NCBI RefSeq assembly: GCF_902506065.1
Contig: NZ_LR732912.1
Location: forward strand, 1,412,718 to 1,476,717
Direction of reading: 5' to 3'
From: Arthrobacter sp. 9V
GTDB taxonomy: Bacteria; Actinomycetota; Actinomycetes; Actinomycetales; Micrococcaceae
DNA: 64,000 bases
Every line of letters starts with the position of its first letter. Position 1 is the stretch's first letter. A program made the translations under genes and the position numbers. The notes beneath the pieces were generated by a model that saw nothing but the letters and a program-made list of their open reading frames with translations, did no database searches and had not been told where the DNA came from. Shown in pieces: positions 26,211-34,020 of this stretch.

Positions 26211-27428
26211 GTGCCTGTATACCTTGACCATGCCGCAACCACGCCCCTCTCGGCCGAAGCGCTCGCTGTCATGACGCGCGAGCTGGCGCGGACAGGTAAC
26301 CCTTCGTCGCTGCACGGCGCGGGTCGCCGCGCCAGGCGCGCAGTAGAAGACGCCAGGGAGACGCTGGCAACTGCGGCCGGGGCCCATCCATCCGAGGTAA
26401 TTTTCACCTCCGGCGGTACCGAAGCTGACAATCTGGCGGTCAAGGGCCTCTTTTGGGCCAGGCGCGACGAGGACCCTCGCCGCACGCGCATCCTGTGCTC
26501 CGCCGTCGAGCATCATGCGGTCATGGATACCGTGGAATGGCTTGAAAAGCACGAAGGTGCAAACGTTGTGTGGATTCCCGTGGATGGCGAAGGGAAGGTC
26601 CGGCTCGAAGCAGTCAAGCAGGAAATTGAGCGCGAGCCGGAATCGGTGGCGTTGGTTACCGTGATGTGGGCCAACAATGAAGTGGGCACCATTGAGCCCG
26701 TGAGGGAGATCGTGGAGCTGGCGAAGCCGCACGGAATTCCTGTTCATTCCGATGCCGTTCAGGCCTTCGGATCTATTCCCGTGGATTTCCGCGGCTCCGG
26801 ACTCGCGGCGATGTCCGTTTCCGGGCATAAGCTTGGTGGTCCCGTGGGCGTTGGTGCTCTTTTCCTTGGGAGGGCTGTGAAGCTCACCCCGGTGCAGCAC
26901 GGCGGAGGCCAAGAGCGCGATGTGCGTTCGGGAACGCTGGATACTCCCGCGATTGCCGCCTTTGCCGCAGCCGCGGAAGCTGTCACTGCGAATCTTGCAG
27001 CTGAGCATGAGCGCCTCAGCAAGTTGCGGGAGCGACTCATCAGCGGTGTGCGCGCGGCAGTTCCGGACGCTGTGCTCAGGGGTGCATCAGGCGATGGGAG
27101 GCTACCGGGAAACGCGCATTTCACCTTCCCCGGGTGCGAGGGCGACTCCCTGCTCTTCCTCCTGGACCTTGCCGGGGTTGAATCCTCTACCGGCTCCGCG
27201 TGTACTGCGGGGGTGCCCCGGCCTTCACACGTCCTCCTGGCCATGGGCCTGGATGAGGACACAGCCCGTGGCGCCCAGCGCTTCACCTTGGGCCATGACT
27301 CCACCGAAGAGGATGTGGATGTGCTCCTGAAGGCACTTCCTGAGGCGTGCCTCAGGGCGCGGCAGGCAGGAATGGCCGGGCACGAATCCACCATCCAGAC
27401 AGCGGCGACTGTAGCCCGGCAAAGCTAG
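26211..27428 (+). CDS. Cysteine desulfurase (IscS/NifS family)
   Basis: 405-aa PLP-dependent enzyme that converts L-cysteine to alanine and a protein-bound persulfide for Fe-S cluster assembly and tRNA thiolation. The start YLDHAATTPLS is typical. The PLP lysine is K207 in SVSGHKLGG and the catalytic cysteine is C331 in STGSACTAGVPRPSHVL, which places it with the short-loop-free IscS/NifS class I group. mnmA lies 1.4 kb downstream; in mycobacteria iscS and the mnmA homologue are adjacent, so sulfur delivery to tRNA is the likely role. Confidence 0.93.
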   Translation: MPVYLDHAATTPLSAEALAVMTRELARTGNPSSLHGAGRRARRAVEDARETLATAAGAHPSEVIFTSGGTEADNLAVKGLFWARRDEDPRRTRILCSAVEHHAVMDTVEWLEKHEGANVVWIPVDGEGKVRLEAVKQEIEREPESVALVTVMWANNEVGTIEPVREIVELAKPHGIPVHSDAVQAFGSIPVDFRGSGLAAMSVSGHKLGGPVGVGALFLGRAVKLTPVQHGGGQERDVRSGTLDTPAIAAFAAAAEAVTANLAAEHERLSKLRERLISGVRAAVPDAVLRGASGDGRLPGNAHFTFPGCEGDSLLFLLDLAGVESSTGSACTAGVPRPSHVLLAMGLDEDTARGAQRFTLGHDSTEEDVDVLLKALPEACLRARQAGMAGHESTIQTAATVARQS

Positions 27429-27449
27429 CTGCAGACTTTTGAGCTTGGC

Positions 27450-28685
27450 CTAGGCCGGCAACAGCGAGTCCAGCGGCACCCCGGGATCCCGCAGCTTTGC
27501 CTCATTCACCGGGACACGGGCAGAAATCAAGGCCTTGATGGCTTTCTGAACCCGGCGCTTGTTGACACTCATTCCAGCTACTACGTTGTTCTCCCGCAGC
27601 CAGAAAGCAATGAAGCTTCCTTCATCCAGGGAGCCGCGGATCACTGGAACGATTCCTGAAGTCAGTGAAGGAAAGCCTGAGTATTCCATGCTCACGCTGA
27701 ATTGGTCCGTGTAGAAGTAGGGCACTACGTCCAGCCGGGCGTCCAAACCCAACATGGACTGCGCAGCCACCTTGCCGCCGTTGAGTGCGTTGGCCCAATG
27801 TTCACTGCGATGGTGTTCGCCGGTAAAGGGGTGGAGTGCATTGGCAACGTCTCCGGCAGCCAGGATATCCGGCGCGCTGGTCCGTAGTCCGGCATCCACT
27901 GGGATTCCATTGCGCAGGGCAAGCCCTGCGGCTTCGGCCAGCGTGGTGTCCGGCACCACACCAACGGCGATGATGACGACGTCGGCCGGAAGGGTTTCGC
28001 CGGCGGTGGTGCGGACCGCGGTGGCTCTGCCGTCCTGCCCGTCAATAGCCGCCGCGCTCGCCGGGAGGCGGAAACTCACGCCCTGTTCTTCATGGACCCG
28101 CTGGAAATATCTGCCGAGTTCATATCCGATGGCGGCGCTCAGGGGAATTTCTTCGAGTCCCAGAAGCGTGACCTCGTTGCCGTAGGTGCGGGCTGCTGCG
28201 GCCAGTTCCATGCCAATCCACCCGGACCCGATCATCACTACCTTCCGGCCCCCGCCCTTAAGGAGGGCTGTAAGTTTCAGGCTGTCATCAAGTGTCCGGA
28301 AGGTCATGACGCCCTCCAGGTCCGCGCCTTCGAGTGCGATGGTGCGGGGCCGCGCGCCGGTGGCCAGGAGGAGTTTGGAGTAGTGAAGCCTCCGGCCGCC
28401 GGCCAGTGTCACCACATGGGCGTCGGGGTCTACCCGGCTGGCCGGGCTGCCAAGGAGGAGCTCGACGTCGTTGTCCGCGTACCAGTTATCCGGCACCACC
28501 AGAGCAGAATCTGCATCCGCTTTGCCCAGTAGAAGTTCCTTGGACAGGGGAGGACGAATGTAAGGCGTCCGGTTCTCGGCGCCCACCAGGGTGACCGGTC
28601 CTTCAAAGCCTTCGGTCCGGAGGGTTTTGGCTGCCGTTGCCCCGGCAAGTCCACCGCCCAGGATCACCATCTGATCGTTTGCCAT
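27450..28685 (-). CDS. FAD-dependent oxidoreductase, ferredoxin/rhodocoxin reductase type
   Basis: 411-aa flavoprotein that would pass electrons from NAD(P)H to a small ferredoxin or related acceptor. An N-terminal FAD Rossmann motif (GGGLAGATAAKTL), the NAD(P)H-binding motif IGSGWIGMELAAAARTYG near residue 150, and the FAD-contacting ILAAGDVANAL are visible, followed by a reductase C-terminal domain. No ferredoxin or P450 gene is adjacent. It is convergent with the cysteine desulfurase and its upstream region carries a 26-bp element also found before the HTH regulator. Confidence 0.9.
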   Translation of the reverse strand: MANDQMVILGGGLAGATAAKTLRTEGFEGPVTLVGAENRTPYIRPPLSKELLLGKADADSALVVPDNWYADNDVELLLGSPASRVDPDAHVVTLAGGRRLHYSKLLLATGARPRTIALEGADLEGVMTFRTLDDSLKLTALLKGGGRKVVMIGSGWIGMELAAAARTYGNEVTLLGLEEIPLSAAIGYELGRYFQRVHEEQGVSFRLPASAAAIDGQDGRATAVRTTAGETLPADVVIIAVGVVPDTTLAEAAGLALRNGIPVDAGLRTSAPDILAAGDVANALHPFTGEHHRSEHWANALNGGKVAAQSMLGLDARLDVVPYFYTDQFSVSMEYSGFPSLTSGIVPVIRGSLDEGSFIAFWLRENNVVAGMSVNKRRVQKAIKALISARVPVNEAKLRDPGVPLDSLLPA

Positions 28686-28696
28686 GTCAGCTCGTT

Positions 28697-28722
28697 TCTA
28701 AAACCAATAATTTTGACTTTAG
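28697..28722 (-). promoter_or_regulatory. Shared operator candidate, copy upstream of the flavoprotein reductase
   Basis: Read on the minus strand, this 26-bp element has CTAAAG, AATT, TTG and TTTTAGA at the same spacing as 25431-25456, with 20 of 26 identities. Extended outer arms TTCTAAA/TTTAGAA make a 7-bp dyad here. It ends 11 nt before the reductase ATG, close to the 14 nt seen at the regulator gene. Confidence 0.6.
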
Positions 28723-28771
28723 AATCAGAATCCGGGGCGGTCAAGGGGTTTCAGGGCAAACGGCCACGCAC

Positions 28772-28777
28772 GCTAGA
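28772..28777 (+). promoter_or_regulatory. Predicted -10 element upstream of mnmA
   Basis: A TAGAAT hexamer in an otherwise GC-rich stretch about 70 nt upstream of the mnmA start is the best visible -10 candidate. No good -35 is seen. Confidence 0.3.
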
Positions 28778-28844
28778 ATAGATGGGCACGCCGGCTGCTC
28801 CCAGCCGGATCAGTTGCTAAAACTCCCACAGACAGAAAGCCAGC

Positions 28845-29984
28845 ATGCGAGTACTTGCAGCAATGAGCGGCGGAGTTGACTCAGCCGTAGCCGCAGCCCG
28901 GGCCGTCGAGGCCGGACACGACGTCGTGGGAGTCCACCTTGCGTTGTCGCGAATGCCCGGCACCCTGCGCACGGGAAGCCGGGGCTGCTGCACCATCGAA
29001 GATTCACGCGATGCCTGGCGCGCCTGCGATGTCCTGGGGATTCCCTATTACGTGTGGGACTTCTCAGAGCGCTTCAAGGAAGACGTCGTCCAGGATTTCA
29101 TTGACGAGTACGCGGCCGGCAGGACGCCGAACCCGTGCATGCGGTGCAACGAGCGGATCAAGTTCGCAGCCCTGCTGGAGAAGGCCATAGCGTTGGGTTT
29201 TGACGCGGTGTGCACCGGACACTACGCAAAAGTCATTGAGGACGCCGACGGCAATCGGGAACTCCACCGCGCTGCAGACTGGGCCAAGGACCAGAGCTAC
29301 GTTCTGGGGGTCCTGACCCACGAGCAACTCAAGCACTCCGTGTTCCCCCTCGCGGACACTCCCTCCAAGGCCGAGGTTCGTGCCGAGGCAGAGCGCCGGG
29401 GCTTGTCCGTGGCCAACAAGCCGGACAGCCATGACATCTGCTTCATCTCAGACGGAGATACCCGCGGCTGGCTGGCCGAGAAAATTGACATGACCACCGG
29501 AGACATCGTCGATGAAACAGGTGCCAAGGTAGGCGAACATCCGGGCGCCAACGCCTTTACCGTGGGGCAGCGCCGCGGCTTGAAGCTGGGCACCCCCGCC
29601 GCGGATGGCAAGCCACGGTTCGTCCTGGAGATCCGTCCCAAGGAAAACAAGGTAGTTGTGGGACCGGAAGCACTGCTGGCGATCGACGAGATCCGCGGAA
29701 TCAAGGTTTCATGGGCCGGTTTGCCCATTTCCGAGGTTGCCAGCGGCGCTGAGTTCGATTGCCATGCCCAGGTCAGGGCCCATGGTGATCCCGTTCCGGC
29801 CATAGCCCGGGTGGAGAACGTCGCCGATGATACCGGGGTGGAGCGAGCCCAGCTGGTGGTCACCCTGACGGATCCACTGCGTGGCGTGGCCCCCGGCCAG
29901 ACCGTTGTCCTGTATCAGGGCAGCCGCGTCCTGGGCCAGGCAACCATCGACGCTGCCCGGAGCCTGCAGCGGGAAGTCCTATAG
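28845..29984 (+). CDS. mnmA: tRNA-specific 2-thiouridylase MnmA
   Basis: 379-aa enzyme that makes 2-thiouridine at wobble position 34 of Lys, Glu and Gln tRNAs, using persulfide sulfur from a cysteine desulfurase and ATP. The PP-loop is [10 protein letters not shown] near residue 10. The catalytic cysteine C98 lies in [14 protein letters not shown] and the second C199 in [12 protein letters not shown]. The C-terminal beta-barrel domain with [10 protein letters not shown] is present. ATG at 28845 follows a CAGAAAGCC site. The cysteine desulfurase 1.4 kb upstream is the likely sulfur donor. Confidence 0.96.
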   Translation: MRVLAAMSGGVDSAVAAARAVEAGHDVVGVHLALSRMPGTLRTGSRGCCTIEDSRDAWRACDVLGIPYYVWDFSERFKEDVVQDFIDEYAAGRTPNPCMRCNERIKFAALLEKAIALGFDAVCTGHYAKVIEDADGNRELHRAADWAKDQSYVLGVLTHEQLKHSVFPLADTPSKAEVRAEAERRGLSVANKPDSHDICFISDGDTRGWLAEKIDMTTGDIVDETGAKVGEHPGANAFTVGQRRGLKLGTPAADGKPRFVLEIRPKENKVVVGPEALLAIDEIRGIKVSWAGLPISEVASGAEFDCHAQVRAHGDPVPAIARVENVADDTGVERAQLVVTLTDPLRGVAPGQTVVLYQGSRVLGQATIDAARSLQREVL

Positions 29985-30024
29985 GGTCCCGAGCCTTCGC
30001 AGCAAAAACCCTACTGGAAAGTAA

Positions 30025-30111
30025 ATTTTGTGTCTCGAATCACAAAATAAGGGGTTTGTGACCTTCGAAGTCTGGTTGAATCGTGGAATCAAGAGTGCGC
30101 GTCGTCACAAA
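30025..30111. promoter_or_regulatory. Nested inverted repeats upstream of the peptide ABC operon
   Basis: ATTTTGTG at 30025-30032 and CACAAAAT at 30041-30048 form a perfect 8-bp inverted repeat. Further out, TTTGTGAC at 30055 and GTCACAAA at 30104 form another. All four half-sites share TTTGTG. They precede the binding-protein gene by about 50-130 nt and look like operators of a dimeric regulator. Confidence 0.45.
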
Positions 30112-30157
30112 TATCCGACGGCGGCGCGCCGAATCCATCGAACAGAAGGTTCACCAG

Positions 30158-31786
30158 ATGGCACTGAACAAGAAGGCCCTGCACGGCGTTATCGCGCTGG
30201 CGGGCATCTCCGCGCTCGCCTTGACGGCATGCACGGGACCCTCCGGCGGCGGCTCATCGTCCGCGCCGGCCGCCGCGGGCCCCATCGCCTACGGCACGAC
30301 TGACAAAGTCACCTCGCTTGACCCCGCAGGATCCTATGACAATGGTTCGTTCATGGTGATGAACCAGGTCTACTCGTTCCTGCTCAATTCCAAGCCAGGC
30401 GGTGCGGAACCCGTTCCGGATCTCGCCGAATCATCGTCATTCACCGCGCCTTCGGAATACACGGTCAAACTCAAGTCCGGGCTCAAATGGGCCAACGGGC
30501 ACACCTTGGATTCCAAGGACGTTAAGCACTCCTTCGACCGGCAGGTAGCCATCAATGACCCCGCCGGGCCTGCGTCGCTGCTGACCAACATCGAAAGCGT
30601 CAGCACACCGGACGCCACCACAGTGGTGTTCAAGTTGAAGAACGCCAATGACCAGACGTTCAGTCAGATCCTCAGCAGCCCTGCCGCGCCGATTGTGGAC
30701 GATGAAGTCTTCCCGGCCGACAAGATCCTTTCGGATGACGAGATCATCAAGGCAAACGCGTTCTACGGCCAGTACACCATTGACAGCTACAAGAAGAACG
30801 AACTTGTCAGCTTCAAGGCTTTCGCCGATTACCAGGGTGTGCTTGGCAAGCCGGCCAACGATGCCGCCACCATCAAGTACTACGCCAGCCCCACCAACCT
30901 GAAGCTGGAAATCCAGCAAGGCGCCATTGACGTAGCCTTCCGCAGCCTCAGCGCCACGGACATCGACGATCTCCGCAAGGACTCCAAGGTAGAGGTCCTC
31001 ACCGGTCCGGGTGGAGAGATCCGTTACATCACCTTCAACTTCGACACCATGCCGTTCGGAACCAAAGCGGCAGGTGCCGATCCTGCCAAGGCCCTGGCCG
31101 TTCGCCAGGCCATTGCCAACCTTGTGGACCGGCAAGCAATCGCCGATCAGGTCTACAAGGGCACTTACCTGCCCCTTTACTCCAACGTTCCCAGCGGATT
31201 CCTCGGCGCCAACGAGTCCTTTAAGGACGCATATGGCGATGCCGGAAAGCCCAGCCTGGACAAGGCCAAGAAAGTCCTGACGGATGCCGGCATCAACGAG
31301 CCGGTGGCGCTGAACCTGCAGTACAACCCGGACCACTACGGTGGATCCTCCGGAGATGAATACGCCATGGTCAAGGAGCAGCTGGAGAAGTCCGGGTTGT
31401 TCACTGTGAACCTGCAGTCCACCGAATGGGTCACCTACAGCAAGGCCAGCCGTGCTGACGAATACCCGTTGTTCCAGTTCGGCTGGTTCCCGGACTTCAG
31501 CGATGCCGATAACTACCTCACACCGTTCTTCCCTGAGGGCGGCTTCCTGAAGAATCACTACAACAACGCCACGGTCAACGACCTCATCGGCAAGCAACTC
31601 ACCGAAGCGGACAAGACCAAGCGCGAAGCGGCCATCAAGGACGTCCAGAACGCGCTGGCCAAGGACATCTCCACATTGCCCCTGCTCCAGGGTGCACAGG
31701 TGGCGGTGGTCGGAAGCGGCGTCAACGGAGTTGAGAAGACACTGGATCCGTCCTTCAAGTTCCGCCTGGGCGTAATTTCCAAGTAA
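30158..31786 (+). CDS. ABC transporter substrate-binding lipoprotein (family 5, peptide/nickel type)
   Basis: 542-aa extracytoplasmic solute-binding protein of family 5 (DppA/OppA-like). A lipoprotein signal peptide ends in ALTAC (Cys25) and a Gly/Ser linker follows. The mature part shows family features such as TDKVTSLDPAGSYDNGS and LKSGLKWANGHTLDSKDVKH. It captures oligopeptides or a similar ligand for the permease encoded downstream. ATG at 30158 has AGAAGG 8 nt upstream; an in-frame extension to 30083 lacks a site. A strong hairpin lies between this gene and the permease genes. Confidence 0.92.
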   Translation: MALNKKALHGVIALAGISALALTACTGPSGGGSSSAPAAAGPIAYGTTDKVTSLDPAGSYDNGSFMVMNQVYSFLLNSKPGGAEPVPDLAESSSFTAPSEYTVKLKSGLKWANGHTLDSKDVKHSFDRQVAINDPAGPASLLTNIESVSTPDATTVVFKLKNANDQTFSQILSSPAAPIVDDEVFPADKILSDDEIIKANAFYGQYTIDSYKKNELVSFKAFADYQGVLGKPANDAATIKYYASPTNLKLEIQQGAIDVAFRSLSATDIDDLRKDSKVEVLTGPGGEIRYITFNFDTMPFGTKAAGADPAKALAVRQAIANLVDRQAIADQVYKGTYLPLYSNVPSGFLGANESFKDAYGDAGKPSLDKAKKVLTDAGINEPVALNLQYNPDHYGGSSGDEYAMVKEQLEKSGLFTVNLQSTEWVTYSKASRADEYPLFQFGWFPDFSDADNYLTPFFPEGGFLKNHYNNATVNDLIGKQLTEADKTKREAAIKDVQNALAKDISTLPLLQGAQVAVVGSGVNGVEKTLDPSFKFRLGVISK

Positions 31787-31807
31787 CCGCACCTCTGCGA
31801 CTAGTTG

Positions 31808-31843
31808 GGAGGCGGGACACTGATCCGGTGTCCCGCCTCCTTT
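31808..31843 (+). terminator. Hairpin between the binding-protein and permease genes
   Basis: GGAGGCGGGACAC pairs perfectly over 13 bp with GTGTCCCGCCTCC around a 7-nt loop, followed by TTT. Inside an operon it is likely a partial terminator that keeps binding-protein mRNA in excess of permease mRNA. Confidence 0.8.
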
Positions 31844-31915
31844 GCTGACCACCAACATGGCCGGCACGCATGAGACAACCCCGCGTAATCCACGGGCAGG
31901 AAATGCAGGTAGCAA

Positions 31916-33007
31916 ATGACAACACTTATTGAGGTACCCGAGGCTGAACCCGGCATCGTTGCTCCCAAGAGCAAGTCCAAAGCCGGGGGAGGGCTGGGAA
32001 GATACATCGTGATCAGGTTCTTCCTGATCATTCCCACAGTTTTTATCCTGGTGACACTGGTTTTCTTCCTGATGAGGGTCATAGGCGACCCCATCACCGC
32101 ATCCCAAGGCGGGCGCCTGCCCCCGGACGTCCTGGCCCAACGCATCCACGACGCCGGGTACGACCGCCCTGTCCTGGTTCAGTACTTCGAGTACCTCGGC
32201 CAGCTGATCACCGGGAACTTCGGCACCACCATCACTGACCGGCGTCCGGTAGTGGAGGTGCTGACCACCTTCGGCGCAGCCACCCTTGAACTCTCCATCA
32301 ACGCACTGATCGTGGCACTTGCAGTCGGCATTCCGTTCGGGCTTATTGCCGCCCAACACCGGGACAAGACCCCCGATGCCGTGCTGAGGTTCTTCGCGAT
32401 CCTTTGTTATGCAACCCCGGTTTTCTTCTCCGGACTACTCCTCAAACTGACGTTTTCCGTATGGCTCGGCTGGTTCCCGGTGGCCGGCAGGGCCTCCACC
32501 CGTACCGAACTGACCATGAGTGCGCTGGCGGCCCCGTCCGGTATTTACTGGCTGGACGCGCTACGCAGCGGAAACTTCACGGCACTCGCTGACGTGGCTT
32601 CCCACGCAGTCCTCCCGGCAATCGCACTCGGCCTGCTCACTGCGGGTGTTTTCCTTCGACTGGTCCGCACCAACGTGATCGGAACGCTGGGTAAGGACTA
32701 CGTCGAGGCAGGGCGCTCCAGGGGCGTCAGCGAGTTCCGGCTGGTGACCAAACACGCCTACAAACCGGCACTGATTCCCATCATTACCGTCATGGGCCTG
32801 CAAATTGCCCTGATGCTCGGCGGTGCCATCCTCACTGAAACCACCTTTGAGTGGAAGGGCCTGGGCTATCAATTGGTGCAGTACTTGAATGCCCGCGACT
32901 TCGTGGCAGTCCAAGGCATCGTGGTACTTCTGGCCATCATCGTTGCCGTCACCAACTTCATCGTGGATATTATTGCCGCGCTCATCGACCCCCGAGTGAG
33001 GTACTGA
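31916..33007 (+). CDS. ABC transporter permease, DppB/OppB type
   Basis: 363-aa inner-membrane permease with about six transmembrane helices. The N-terminal helix (FFLIIPTVFILVTLVFFLM) and the motif RGDP-like VIGDPITASQGG are typical of DppB. The EAA loop is EAGRSRGVSEFRLVTKHAYK. With the DppC-type permease encoded 2 bp downstream it forms the channel of the peptide importer. The start has AGG about 7 nt upstream. Confidence 0.92.
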   Translation: MTTLIEVPEAEPGIVAPKSKSKAGGGLGRYIVIRFFLIIPTVFILVTLVFFLMRVIGDPITASQGGRLPPDVLAQRIHDAGYDRPVLVQYFEYLGQLITGNFGTTITDRRPVVEVLTTFGAATLELSINALIVALAVGIPFGLIAAQHRDKTPDAVLRFFAILCYATPVFFSGLLLKLTFSVWLGWFPVAGRASTRTELTMSALAAPSGIYWLDALRSGNFTALADVASHAVLPAIALGLLTAGVFLRLVRTNVIGTLGKDYVEAGRSRGVSEFRLVTKHAYKPALIPIITVMGLQIALMLGGAILTETTFEWKGLGYQLVQYLNARDFVAVQGIVVLLAIIVAVTNFIVDIIAALIDPRVRY

Positions 33008-33009
33008 CC

Positions 33010-34020
33010 ATGAGCACTCCTCAGTTGACCCGGCACAAGCAGCCCTTGTCCTCACGGCTCCCGGTGATAAGCCACCTGAAGAAGAGCGTAGGACTCCAGC
33101 GGGGCATGCTCATTGTGGGTGTTGTCCTCAGCGGACTCTTCCTGCTCACCAGCATCTTCGCCCCACTCCTCGCTCCATACGGATACTCGCAACTCAGCGA
33201 CGCTTCCGGCTCGTTTCCCACCCAGGAAGCTCCGGGCGGCAAGCACCTGCTGGGAACCACAGTTGGTGGCTATGACGTCCTTTCGCGGGTGATTTGGGGT
33301 TCCCAAACCGCGGTGACCGTAATTATCGTGTCCGTGGCCATGTCCCTGTTCCTCGGCGTGATCCTGGGGCTGCTCAGTGGATACTTCGGAGGTTGGCTGG
33401 ACAGGATCCTGGTGGTCGTGGCGGACGCCATCTATGCATTTCCCACCCTGCTCCTTGCAATCGTTATTTCAATCGTGATCAGCCGCGGGCAGTCCAGCTT
33501 TTGGGGCGGCATCTTCTCCTGTGCTTTCTCCATCACCGTGGTCTTCGTTCCTCAGTACTTCCGGGTCATACGCGCGGAGACCATCCGGCTCAAGGCCGAG
33601 CCGTTCGTCGAGTCGGCAAAGGTTCTTGGCGCGTCCAGTGTTCGCATCATCGGGCGGCACATTTTCAAGAATGCCACCCGGACCCTGCCGCTCATGTTCA
33701 CCCTCAACGCCTCGGAAGCCATCCTCACACTGGCAGGTTTGGGGTTCCTCGGCTTCGGGATCGAGCCCACGTCCGCGGCTGAATGGGGTTTCGACCTCAA
33801 CAAGGCACTGGCTGATACCTCATCCGGTATTTGGTGGACCGGCGTGTTTCCCGGCATCGCGATCGTCCTTACGGTCCTGGGGCTGACCTTGGTGGGCGAG
33901 AGCATCAACGACCTCAACGACCCCCGGATCCGTGGCCGCAAACGCGCGGGCCGTACAACGGCAGCGGTAGCGCCGGCACCGGAAACGCCAACAAACCCGG
34001 CAGAGGCAGGGAAGTCATGA
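33010..34020 (+). CDS. ABC transporter permease, DppC/OppC type
   Basis: 336-aa second permease of the peptide importer. It has the DppC-type N-terminal helix (GMLIVGVVLSGLFLLTSIFA), the motif GTTVGGYDVLSRVIWG and the EAA loop VESAKVLGASSVRIIGRHIF. The ATG at 33010 lies 2 bp after the previous stop; upstream in-frame sequence overlaps the first permease in another frame and is not coding. Its C-terminus has an extra Ala/Pro-rich tail. The stop overlaps the ATPase start (ATGA). Confidence 0.92.
   Translation: MSTPQLTRHKQPLSSRLPVISHLKKSVGLQRGMLIVGVVLSGLFLLTSIFAPLLAPYGYSQLSDASGSFPTQEAPGGKHLLGTTVGGYDVLSRVIWGSQTAVTVIIVSVAMSLFLGVILGLLSGYFGGWLDRILVVVADAIYAFPTLLLAIVISIVISRGQSSFWGGIFSCAFSITVVFVPQYFRVIRAETIRLKAEPFVESAKVLGASSVRIIGRHIFKNATRTLPLMFTLNASEAILTLAGLGFLGFGIEPTSAAEWGFDLNKALADTSSGIWWTGVFPGIAIVLTVLGLTLVGESINDLNDPRIRGRKRAGRTTAAVAPAPETPTNPAEAGKS

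Noticed and set aside
30437..32359. Long minus-strand open frame opposite the peptide importer genes
   Set aside because: No family resemblance; it spans two confident genes and an intergenic terminator, so it is a codon-bias artefact.
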